Notes under the pieces: generated by a model
Seen by the model: only the letters and a program-made list of their open reading frames with translations
Databases searched by the model: none
What the model was told of the DNA's origin: nothing
Position numbers and translations under genes: made by a program
Part shown: positions 1-5,742 of the stretch, in pieces
Layout of the letters: each line of letters starts with the position of its first letter
Numbering within the stretch: position 1 is the stretch's first letter
From: Hydrogenophaga sp.
GTDB taxonomy: Bacteria; Pseudomonadota; Gammaproteobacteria; Burkholderiales; Burkholderiaceae_C
NCBI GenBank assembly: GCA_011390855.1
Contig: JAABRN010000011.1
Location: 1-6,801 of the forward strand
Length of the DNA stretch: 6,801 bases
Direction: 5' to 3'

Positions 1-2035
1 CGGCGCTGTGCTTCCGTTTGTGTTCCGCAAATACCTGGACTACAGCGTCTTCGATTCGCTGCGACATCTGCACCGCCAGATTCGCGAGCATGCGTCAAGG
101 CGAGCCGCCGGACATCCCGGGCGGTCCAACGATGTGAAGCTCTCGCGCGGCGGCATCCGGGAAATCGAATTCACCGTGCAGTTGCTGCAGGTGGTGCGCG
201 GCGGCCAGTTTCCCGAACTGCGCACCCGCCCCACACAGGACGCGCTGAAGCGTTTGTGTCGAGCCAACCTGATGCCACAGGCCACGGCCGATGCGCTGTC
301 GCAGGCCTATGACTTCCTGCGACGCGTGGAACACCGCATCCAGTACCTGGACGACCAGCAAACCCACGTGCTCCCCACGCGCGATGAAGACCTGAACTGG
401 CTGGCCGCGACGATGGGCTGTGCCAACTTGTGCGAGTTCCTTCATGCGCTGGATGCCCATCGCGAGGTGGTGGCCCAGGAATTCGACACGCTGCTGGGCG
501 GTCCGGCCAAAGGCCAATGCAACGGCAAAAGCTGCGGCAGTGGCGCGCGCAACGGGGTGGAGAGCTTGCAGGGCGTGCTGACCAGGCTGCCAGAGCGTTT
601 CGCCGAACGGATTGGGCAGTGGAGTGAAGACCCCCGGGTACTGGGCATGCGGGAAGACGCCCGCCTGCGACTGGCCCGGTTGGTGGAGCGCACCGGTGCC
701 TGGCTCGACGAAGGCCGCGTCAGCGAACTGGCGGCCATGCGCCTGGCGGACTGGATCGAACACCTGCTGCGGCGGGAAAGCTACCTCGCTCTGCTGCAGG
801 AACGTCCCTCGGTACACGAACGCCTGTTGCGCATCCTTGGTGCAGCCAAGTGGCCGGCCCGCTACCTGCTCAGGCACCCTGGCGTGATCGACGAACTGGC
901 CAGCCAGCAACTGCTGGCCGAGCGCTTTGACGCGGCCCAGTTTGAAGGCGAGCTCGAGGCCCGCCGCGCAGCCTTGCAGTCCACCGGCGAAGACGATGAA
1001 GAAGCCTTGCTCGACCTGCTGCGCCGTGCGCACCATGCCGAGGTGTTTCGAACGCTGGCACGAGACATCGAAAAAGCCCTCACGGTTGAACAGGTCGCCG
1101 ACGACCTCTCGGCCATGGCCGATTCGGTGCTGCGCGTGACCGCACGCTGGTGCTGGTCGCGCCTGAAGAACCGCCACCGCGAATCGCCTTGCTTTGCCAT
1201 CATTGGTTACGGCAAGCTGGGGGGCAAGGAACTGGGCTACGGCAGCGACCTCGACATCGTGTTTGTCTACGAAGACGATGACGAGAATGCCTCGGAGATT
1301 TACGCTGGTTTCGTGCGCAAGATGATCAACTGGCTCACGGTCAAGACCGGGGAGGGCGATCTGTTTGAAATCGACACCGCCTTGCGGCCCAACGGCAACT
1401 CCGGCCTGCTGGTCACCAGCTTCACCGCCTACGCCAACTACCAGCAACGCCGCGGCAGCAACACCGCCTGGACCTGGGAACACCAGGCAATGACACGCGC
1501 GCGGGTGGTCATGAGCGACGACGCCAACGGGCCCGGTGTTGCAGTGACCGGCCCATCGCTTCGGGAGCGCTTCGACGCCGTGCGGGAGTCGGTGATCACG
1601 GCAGAGCGTGACGCGCATTCCCTGGCAGCCGAGATCATCGCCATGCGGGAGAAGGTGCGCGCGGCACACCCGGTGCGTGGCACCCGGTTTGATGTCAAGC
1701 ACAGCCCCGGCGGCATGGTAGACGTTGAATTCGTGGTGCAGTTCCTGGTGCTTTCCCAGTCGAACATGCATACCGAACTGCGTGCCAACACCGGCAACAT
1801 CAACCTGCTGGAACGCGCCGAACGTGCTGGTCTGCTGGCGCCAGGCATGGGCGCGGCGGCCGCTCAGGCTTACAGGCAGTTGAGACAGATCCAGCACCAG
1901 GCGCGACTGGACGAAGCCTCGACTCAGGTAGATGAAAGTGCCGTGGCCGATGCGGCACCAGCGGTACGCGCACTCTGGGAACATGTGCTGGGGCATGCGG
2001 TGACCCATCCCGGGGGGCAGCCCCCGAGCCCATGA
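1..2035 (+). CDS. glnE: Bifunctional glutamine synthetase adenylyltransferase / adenylyl-removing enzyme (5' truncated by window)
   Basis: GlnE attaches AMP to, and phosphorolytically removes it from, a tyrosine of glutamine synthetase, tuning nitrogen assimilation in response to PII (GlnB) and glutamine in the cytoplasm. The frame is open from base 2 and the first GTG (base 8) lies inside a conserved stretch (FVFRKYLDY), so the gene starts upstream. About 677 residues are visible of a protein usually near 950. Counting from base 8, the tail of the N-terminal adenylyl-removase domain shows SRGGIREIEF near residue 46. The C-terminal adenylyltransferase domain has GYGKLGGKELGYGSDLD, with the metal-binding SDLD at 413-416, and later KHSPGGMVDVEF near residue 564. 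The two GG-x-x-(D/E)-x-EF motifs are the expected mark of the duplicated nucleotidyltransferase fold. The removase SDxD motif must lie outside the window. The product ends with a short Pro/Gly-rich tail. Assignment is very secure. Confidence 0.97.
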   Translation, partial: GAVLPFVFRKYLDYSVFDSLRHLHRQIREHASRRAAGHPGRSNDVKLSRGGIREIEFTVQLLQVVRGGQFPELRTRPTQDALKRLCRANLMPQATADALSQAYDFLRRVEHRIQYLDDQQTHVLPTRDEDLNWLAATMGCANLCEFLHALDAHREVVAQEFDTLLGGPAKGQCNGKSCGSGARNGVESLQGVLTRLPERFAERIGQWSEDPRVLGMREDARLRLARLVERTGAWLDEGRVSELAAMRLADWIEHLLRRESYLALLQERPSVHERLLRILGAAKWPARYLLRHPGVIDELASQQLLAERFDAAQFEGELEARRAALQSTGEDDEEALLDLLRRAHHAEVFRTLARDIEKALTVEQVADDLSAMADSVLRVTARWCWSRLKNRHRESPCFAIIGYGKLGGKELGYGSDLDIVFVYEDDDENASEIYAGFVRKMINWLTVKTGEGDLFEIDTALRPNGNSGLLVTSFTAYANYQQRRGSNTAWTWEHQAMTRARVVMSDDANGPGVAVTGPSLRERFDAVRESVITAERDAHSLAAEIIAMREKVRAAHPVRGTRFDVKHSPGGMVDVEFVVQFLVLSQSNMHTELRANTGNINLLERAERAGLLAPGMGAAAAQAYRQLRQIQHQARLDEASTQVDESAVADAAPAVRALWEHVLGHAVTHPGGQPPSP

Positions 2036-2063
2036 GCGCCGCCCGGCCGTTCCGAAGGCGCTC
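2034..2063 (+). terminator. Stem-loop at the glnE stop codon, possible terminator
   Basis: A perfect 7-bp stem, GAGCGCC (2034-2040) with GGCGCTC (2057-2063), begins inside the glnE stop codon. Its 16-base loop can form a further CGG/CCG stem (2044-2046 with 2052-2054). No T-run follows, so it does not look like a classical intrinsic terminator. It may act as an mRNA 3'-end stabiliser or attenuator between glnE and the rhomboid gene. GC-rich DNA forms such stems by chance fairly often. Confidence 0.35.
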
Positions 2064-2083
2064 GGCCCCGCAGTGCGCAGCAC

Positions 2084-2089
2084 GGAGGG
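2084..2089 (+). promoter_or_regulatory. Ribosome binding site GGAGGG deciding the rhomboid start
   Basis: GGAGGG sits 7 bases before the GTG at 2097. The earlier in-frame GTG at 2073 has no comparable site and would place this sequence inside the coding region, so 2097 is preferred. Confidence 0.75.
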
Positions 2090-2096
2090 CCATCCA

Positions 2097-2711
2097 GTGA
2101 GGGCATCGCGCAGCTGGCTGCTGGTGTGCGCCGCGCATGGCGTGGCCAGCATGCTGCTGTGGTGGGCGGGCGCGGACATGGTCGATGTCATGACCTGGCA
2201 CGCCGACGGCTGGCTGCAGCAACCCTGGACCTTGTGGACCAGTGCGTGGGTGCACATGAACACGCCCCACCTGATTGGCAACCAGGTGGGGCTCGGCGCG
2301 TTGACGGCTTTTGCCTGGCTGATTCGCCCGAACGGGCGCTGCACGCTCGCGTGGTTGCTGGTCTGGCCCCTGACCCAGGCTTCCATGGTGTGGTGGCCTC
2401 AGATCGGCTACGCGGTCGGGCTGTCCGGTCTGTTGCACGCGGGCGCGATGGTGTTGGCCGTGCAGCTCGTGCTCAAACGCATAGCAGTTCGCAAAGGCAC
2501 GCGATGGGGCGGGCTGCTCATGCTGGGCCTGCTGGTGAAACTGGCGCTGGAGCGCGGCTGGTCTTATCCCGTGGTCTGGGACCCGGGCAACGACATTTCT
2601 GTGGTGCAGGCCGCGCACCTCAGTGGCGCGGCCTGGGGTCTGTTGATGGGTTGGCTGATCGGAGGTCGGCCTTGGCCGCTTCGATCAGGTCCTTCACCCG
2701 CCCCGGGCTGA
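2097..2711 (+). CDS. Rhomboid-family intramembrane serine protease, rhombosortase-like
   Basis: The 204-residue product is a polytopic inner-membrane protein with hydrophobic segments near residues 7-24, 64-76, 84-100, 106-126, 139-151 and 172-190. It carries rhomboid hallmarks: H53-x-N55-x-x-H58-L-x-x-N62 at the start of an early helix, the catalytic serine in GLSGLLHAG (S110), and a late helix AAHLSGAAWG with the partner histidine H174. Rhomboids cut substrates within the membrane using this Ser-His dyad. The small size and GLSG-x-LHxG form match rhombosortase (RrtA), which processes C-terminal GlyGly-CTERM anchors on secreted proteins, but no such substrate is visible here. The GTG start at 2097 is chosen for its GGAGGG site; a start at 2073 would add eight polar residues. 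It follows glnE by 61 bases on the same strand and may be co-transcribed. Rhomboid membership is secure; the rhombosortase subfamily is less so. Confidence 0.8.
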   Translation: MRASRSWLLVCAAHGVASMLLWWAGADMVDVMTWHADGWLQQPWTLWTSAWVHMNTPHLIGNQVGLGALTAFAWLIRPNGRCTLAWLLVWPLTQASMVWWPQIGYAVGLSGLLHAGAMVLAVQLVLKRIAVRKGTRWGGLLMLGLLVKLALERGWSYPVVWDPGNDISVVQAAHLSGAAWGLLMGWLIGGRPWPLRSGPSPAPG

Positions 2712-2729
2712 GCTCAGTTTGAGGCTCAG
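2708..2729. terminator. Hairpin between convergent genes, possible bidirectional terminator
   Basis: The 14-base gap between two convergent stop codons, together with both stops, folds into one hairpin. CTGAG+CTCA (2708-2716) pairs with TGAG+CTCAG (2720-2723 and 2725-2729), with a GTT loop and one bulged G at 2724. Being nearly symmetrical it could act in both directions. There is no T-tract on either side, so termination is only suggested. Confidence 0.4.
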
Positions 2730-3574
2730 GCCGCTGTGGGTGACCCTGTGGAAGGGGCCAGCGACTTGCGGAAGCGGTTGAGTTCCTGCACCGACTTGAA
2801 GCTTTGGTCCATCAGCAGACTCATGTTGTGCAGGATGCGATCAACCACCTTGGTTTCCCAGGCAGCATCAAAGTCGATCTGCTTGTCCAGCCAGTGCTCC
2901 AGCCATTCGGGGTTGGGCAAACGGCTCTGGATGGTGTCGTTGGGAAACAACCCCTTGTTCACATGCAGGTTGGTCGGGTGCAGTGCCTGCGCGGTACGTC
3001 GGGCGCTGGCCATGAGCACGCCCACTTTGGAAAACGCGGTCCGGGCCTCGTCGCCGAACTTGCCGATGGCCCGCTTCATGTAGCGCAGGTAGGCGCCACC
3101 GTGGCGGGCTTCGTCCTGGCTGAGCGTGGCGTAGATCTTTTTGATGACCGGTTCGGAATGCCATTCGCTGGCCCGCCGGTACCAGTGGTTCAGCCGGATC
3201 TCGCCGCAGAAATGCAGCATCAAGGTCTCAAGCGGTGGGGCTGGATCGAACTCGAAACGGATGTCGTGCAACTCTTTTTCCGTGGGCACGAGCTCGGGTC
3301 GGAAGCGCCGCAGGTACTCCATGAGCACCAGCGAGTGCTTCTGCTCTTCAAAGAACCAGATCGACATGAAGGCCGAGAAGTCCGAGTCGTCACGGTTGTC
3401 TCGCAGGAACATCTCGGTGGCCGGCAACGCAGCCCACTCGGTGATCGCGTTCATCTTGATGGTCTGGGCCTGCTCGTCACTGAGCTGGGAAGCCTCGAAC
3501 TGGTCCCAAGGAATGTCTTTATCCATGTCCCAGCGGACGGATTCGAGTTGTCTGAAAAGTTCTGGGTAGAGCAT
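2726..3574 (-). CDS. Ferritin-like diiron carboxylate protein (acyl-ACP desaturase/R2-like)
   Basis: The 282-residue cytoplasmic helical protein has a complete set of diiron ligands in the order seen in acyl-ACP desaturases and related four-helix-bundle oxidases: a first Glu at E46 or E54 (ITEWAALPATE), E77-Q-K-H80 inside FFEEQKH, E125 in CGEIRLNHWY, and E155-A-R-H158 inside QDEARH. The two ExxH pairs with intervening Glu residues bind two irons that activate O2. Family members oxidise or desaturate varied substrates, so the substrate here is unknown; a fatty acyl group is one reasonable guess. The ATG at 3574 (MLYPEL) is preferred because I recall close homologues starting this way and because a TAAAAT element lies just upstream. 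In-frame ATGs at 3610 and 3664 would add non-conserved residues and lack ribosome sites; the site at 3574 is weak (GAAAGA). It lies downstream of the MerR gene on the same strand, 207 bases away. Confidence 0.85.
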   Translation of the reverse strand: MLYPELFRQLESVRWDMDKDIPWDQFEASQLSDEQAQTIKMNAITEWAALPATEMFLRDNRDDSDFSAFMSIWFFEEQKHSLVLMEYLRRFRPELVPTEKELHDIRFEFDPAPPLETLMLHFCGEIRLNHWYRRASEWHSEPVIKKIYATLSQDEARHGGAYLRYMKRAIGKFGDEARTAFSKVGVLMASARRTAQALHPTNLHVNKGLFPNDTIQSRLPNPEWLEHWLDKQIDFDAAWETKVVDRILHNMSLLMDQSFKSVQELNRFRKSLAPSTGSPTAA

Positions 3575-3608
3575 GTCGGTCTTTCGTTTCAGCGGAAACC
3601 AATTGGTC

Positions 3609-3614
3609 ATTTTA
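3609..3614 (-). promoter_or_regulatory. Candidate -10 element for the diiron gene
   Basis: On the minus strand TAAAAT (five of six to TATAAT) lies 34 bases before the ATG at 3574 and would give a leader of about 28 bases. No good -35 sequence is seen at 16-18 bases, so the call is weak. If real, it excludes the upstream ATGs at 3610 and 3664. Confidence 0.3.
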
Positions 3615-3654
3615 GGCGGTAGCGGTCCAGCAAACACGCAAGGCATCAGAATGG

Positions 3655-3666
3655 GCATGGCCATGC
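3655..3666. repeat. 12-bp perfect palindrome GCATGGCCATGC
   Basis: GCATGG (3655-3660) is followed immediately by its reverse complement CCATGC (3661-3666), about 40 bases upstream of the candidate -10 element of the diiron gene. Its position suits a dimeric regulator's operator. No regulator can be assigned, and a chance palindrome is possible. Confidence 0.3.
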
Positions 3667-3751
3667 ACGCAAGCGTCCGGTTTGTTCACCCGGCAGATCA
3701 ATCCGGTTGGCCTCGTCGCGGCGTGGTATGAACCCGCGCGGATGCGCGTCT

Positions 3752-3772
3752 GCAACGACTTGTCAGCGTTGC
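3752..3772 (-). terminator. Stem-loop just downstream of the MerR/B12 gene
   Basis: GCAACG (3752-3757) and CGTTGC (3767-3772) form a 6-bp stem with a 9-base loop. It begins 9 bases past the stop codon of the regulator gene read on the minus strand. A second stem, CGCGC/GCGCG with a GGAT loop, follows at 3735-3748. The pair may end or shield the regulator transcript before the diiron gene, but neither has a U-tract. Confidence 0.35.
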
Positions 3773-3781
3773 CTGGTTGGC

Positions 3782-4777
3782 TCAAGCCTTTGCACGCCAG
3801 CGGGCGACGGCCAGCGGAATGTCTTCCAGTTTCTCCATGTGCCAGTATGCAGGCACGCCACTCTGCGATTCGCCTTGCCTCGGTCGGTACAGCGCCGGAC
3901 ATCGGCCGCCCGCCCAGACTTCGACCTGGGCCGGCAGGCGTTCCCGCAGCTGGGAGAGTGCGGCGCGCACGTCCCGCGGGTTCTGTATTGCAGTGAAGCC
4001 CAACGCCACGATGTCGGCCCGGCTGGTTTGTGACGCGAGCACGATGTCAGGCAGTGGCGTCTGCGTGCCCAGCGGCACGGTCTGGCAGCCTTCGAGCGCC
4101 ATGAAACACTCGGCCATGAGCAGGCCCAGGCTGTGAGGCTCTCCTGGCAAGGTGGTCAACAACACCCGGGGGGCTGCGCCCGTTCGCCCTCCACTGATCT
4201 GTCCCATGGCATGTCGCAACACGCCCTGAAGAATCTCCGTGTACAGGTGTTCTTCATAGATCGCCAATTGACCGTCAAGCCAAGACTGGCCGACATGCAC
4301 ATTCATCGGCACCACGCATTCGGTGATGAGGCGAGCCAGACCCCGCTCGAGCAGCGTCTGGGTCATCGCCAGGCGCAGGGCCTGGGCGTCCTGCGAGCGG
4401 AGCATCTGCATCCAGTCGTCCAGCTCTGGCACAGGCACCTCTGCGTGTGCCGGCAGCATCTTGCCGGTCGTCGATTGATCGGCACCGGTTTTGCGAATCC
4501 CCTTTCCCGTGCGCTGCGTATCCAGTTCGTCGAGGGCGTCCACCGACAGCTTGACCACCTGCCCCGGGCGGTGACCCGCATCCAGCAGTCGACGGATTTT
4601 TCGCAGGCGATGCAGCTGGACGTCGTCGTACTGGCGCTCTCCCAGCGGGTCGCGAGAGGGCGTGGGGAAACCATAGCGGCGTTCCCAGACACGCAAGGTG
4701 TCCTTGGACAGCCCGGTGTCTCGCTCCACGTCGGCGATGGTGTGAAGCGGAGCCTGAGCCGGGCTTGAACTTGTCAT
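3782..4777 (-). CDS. MerR-family regulator with B12-binding domain, CarH/LitR-type photoreceptor
   Basis: The 331-residue protein has an N-terminal MerR winged helix (about residues 11-85; TIADVERDTGLSKDTLRVWERRYGFP region, then ERQYDDVQLHRLRKIRRLLDAGHRPGQVV), a polar linker, a helical cobalamin-capping domain and a C-terminal B12 Rossmann domain. W166-x9-E176-H177 matches the W-x9-EH motif that in CarH packs on the adenosyl group. E213-P-H215-S-L-G218 is the ExHxxG motif supplying the lower axial His ligand, and GG at 290-291 is the usual late glycine pair. In this family, dark adenosylcobalamin drives tetramer binding to operators and light breaks the Co-C bond to derepress targets. Light sensing here is inferred from these residues. 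It is divergent from gpx with 44 bases between start codons. ATG 4777 has no clear ribosome site; TTG at 4792 with GGGGAA 6 bases upstream is an alternative. Confidence 0.88.
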   Translation of the reverse strand: MTSSSPAQAPLHTIADVERDTGLSKDTLRVWERRYGFPTPSRDPLGERQYDDVQLHRLRKIRRLLDAGHRPGQVVKLSVDALDELDTQRTGKGIRKTGADQSTTGKMLPAHAEVPVPELDDWMQMLRSQDAQALRLAMTQTLLERGLARLITECVVPMNVHVGQSWLDGQLAIYEEHLYTEILQGVLRHAMGQISGGRTGAAPRVLLTTLPGEPHSLGLLMAECFMALEGCQTVPLGTQTPLPDIVLASQTSRADIVALGFTAIQNPRDVRAALSQLRERLPAQVEVWAGGRCPALYRPRQGESQSGVPAYWHMEKLEDIPLAVARWRAKA

Positions 4778-4798
4778 GGACAAACGATTCAATAGAAG
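4771..4798 (+). promoter_or_regulatory. Candidate gpx promoter with overlapping inverted repeat
   Basis: TTGTCA (4771-4776, five of six to TTGACA) and TAGAAG (4793-4798, four of six to TATAAT) are separated by 16 bases and would start transcription near 4805, shortly before the gpx ribosome site at 4810-4813. The -35 is part of a perfect inverted repeat TTGTC-ATG-GACAA (4771-4783), which also covers the start codon of the divergent regulator. A repressor bound there would block gpx. Motif scores are modest. Confidence 0.35.
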
Positions 4799-4803
4799 TT
4801 CCC

Positions 4804-4809
4804 CATTAT
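4804..4809 (-). promoter_or_regulatory. Candidate -10 element for the MerR/B12 regulator
   Basis: On the minus strand CATAAT matches TATAAT at five of six positions, 26 bases before the regulator ATG at 4777. No convincing -35 is seen at 16-20 bases, which would fit either an activator-dependent promoter or a chance match. Confidence 0.3.
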
Positions 4810-4821
4810 GGAGTTGCTGCG

Positions 4822-5475
4822 ATGAAATCCCGATTTGTCCATAGCAAGACCCAGCGCTTCGCGCGGTCACGACTGGTGCGCTCGGCCGCTCTGGTGGCCC
4901 TTTTGACCACAGTGGCATGGACCAGCGCCCTCGCGCAGCCTGGCAAAACCACCCCACCAACAGCCAAGGCGGGCGCGGCCTTCCCGGTGACCTGCCCTCC
5001 GCTGCTACGGCACCAGTTCGACCGATTGCAGGATGAAAAGCTCCAATCGCTTTGCCAGTACGCGGGGCAGGTGATTCTGGTGGTGAACACGGCAAGCCTG
5101 TGTGGCTTCACCGGTCAGTACAAAGGCCTTGAGGACTTGTTCGCCCGCTACCGTGATCGCGGCTTCGTGGTGCTCGGCTTTCCATCCGGGGATTTTGGCC
5201 GGCAGGAGCTGGGCGACAACCGGGCCATTGCCGATTTTTGCGAGAACACCTTTGGCGTGAAATTCCCGATGTTCAGCAAGTCGCGCGTCAGTGGCCCCAA
5301 CGCGAACCCATTGTTTTCGCAACTTGCTGAGCGCAGTGGACAAGCGCCGCAATGGAATTTCCACAAATACCTGATCGGACGTGACGGCCAGACCGTGCTC
5401 AGCTTTTCCAGCGCTGTCGACCCCCAATCCCCTATGATCGTTAGGGGTATAGATCAATTTCTCTCGACCAAATAG
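4822..5475 (+). CDS. Exported glutathione-peroxidase-family thiol peroxidase
   Basis: Gpx-family enzymes reduce hydrogen peroxide and lipid hydroperoxides with a reactive cysteine, in bacteria often using thioredoxin. The 217-residue product has an N-terminal Sec-type signal (basic residues to 20, hydrophobic 21-37, SALA before Q39), so it probably acts in the periplasm. NTASLCGFTGQY carries the peroxidatic Cys94; FCENTFGVKFPMF supplies Cys140 at the resolving-Cys position of thioredoxin-type members; W178-N179 in QWNFHKYL completes part of the active site. The usual FPCNQFG motif reads FPSGDFG (120-126), so the catalytic Gln is Asp124 and the Cys is Ser122. Cys58 and Cys78 are two further cysteines near the domain start. 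ATG 4822 has GGAG 8 bases upstream (4810-4813); an earlier ATG at 4765 would overlap the regulator and spoil the signal peptide. Divergent from the photoreceptor-like regulator, which may control it. Family secure, reductant unknown. Confidence 0.92.
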   Translation: MKSRFVHSKTQRFARSRLVRSAALVALLTTVAWTSALAQPGKTTPPTAKAGAAFPVTCPPLLRHQFDRLQDEKLQSLCQYAGQVILVVNTASLCGFTGQYKGLEDLFARYRDRGFVVLGFPSGDFGRQELGDNRAIADFCENTFGVKFPMFSKSRVSGPNANPLFSQLAERSGQAPQWNFHKYLIGRDGQTVLSFSSAVDPQSPMIVRGIDQFLSTK

Positions 5476-5490
5476 TGACTCCTCAGTCAC
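5475..5490 (+). terminator. Hairpin at the gpx stop codon
   Basis: GTGACT (5475-5480) and AGTCAC (5485-5490) form a perfect 6-bp stem with a CCTC loop, beginning at the last base of the gpx stop codon. The following bases (AATAAAACC) are A-rich rather than T-rich on this strand, so intrinsic termination in the gpx direction is doubtful. An inverted-repeat protein site is an alternative. Confidence 0.35.
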
Positions 5491-5591
5491 AATAAAACCA
5501 ATTAGTATGAATTTTGGACAAATCGTCATGAACGCCACTGCCAACCTGCATTTCCACAGCTCGATACAAGTCGACCGGCCGTCAAGCCAGT

Positions 5592-5620
5592 GGAACTTAT
5601 GGGCTGGCACAGGCCTCTCA
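5592..5620 (+). promoter_or_regulatory. Possible extracytoplasmic-sigma promoter (GGAACTT ... TCTCA)
   Basis: GGAACTT (5592-5598) equals the RpoE/sigma-E -35 consensus, and TCTCA (5616-5620) at 17 bases spacing is one base from the TCTGA type of -10. It would give a leader of about 190 bases to the FAD gene. A 7-base match could be chance; only its position in an otherwise empty region supports it. Confidence 0.22.
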
Positions 5621-5717
5621 TCTCCCACGATGGCGACGGCAGCAGGAGCGTCACCATCCCCAGTTTCAGTACTGCGAAGCCTTCCGGGCTCTGTCCCGGT
5701 TGCAATCCCGAGGCGCA

Positions 5718-5742
5718 TCTCCTCCTCCTCCCTCCCTCCCTT
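5718..5742. repeat. 25-base pyrimidine tract, G-rich on the minus strand
   Basis: A pure C/T run made of CCT units followed by CCCT units. The minus strand therefore holds three GGG tracts at 4-base intervals, followed by GGA repeats. It has the makings of a G-quadruplex on one strand and an i-motif on the other, and is prone to replication slippage. It lies in the leader of the FAD gene, about 75 bases before the start codon. Confidence 0.6.

Noticed and set aside
95..2386. A very long open frame (763 codons) on the minus strand, opposite glnE and the rhomboid gene
   Set aside because: It is a GC-rich shadow: the plus strand carries the unmistakable GlnE and rhomboid motifs, the antisense translation has no recognisable domain, and it crosses two real genes.
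2804..3622. A 272-codon plus-strand frame opposite the diiron gene
   Set aside because: It is antisense to the conserved ExxH-containing diiron protein and has no domain of its own.
3612..3996. Small overlapping frames on both strands around the gap between the diiron and regulator genes
   Set aside because: They run into the 3' end of the regulator gene, lack ribosome sites and show no recognisable domain; no tRNA-like fold was seen in the gap either.
4133..4768. A 211-codon plus-strand frame opposite the MerR/B12 regulator
   Set aside because: It is a shadow of a gene with clear MerR and B12-binding motifs on the other strand.
5005..5718. A 237-codon minus-strand frame opposite gpx, whose ATG directly follows a GGAGGAGGAG run resembling a ribosome site
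   Set aside because: The purine run is the complement of a long repetitive pyrimidine tract, the spacing to the ATG is too short for the nearest repeat, and most of the frame is antisense to a conserved Gpx protein. No domain was recognised.
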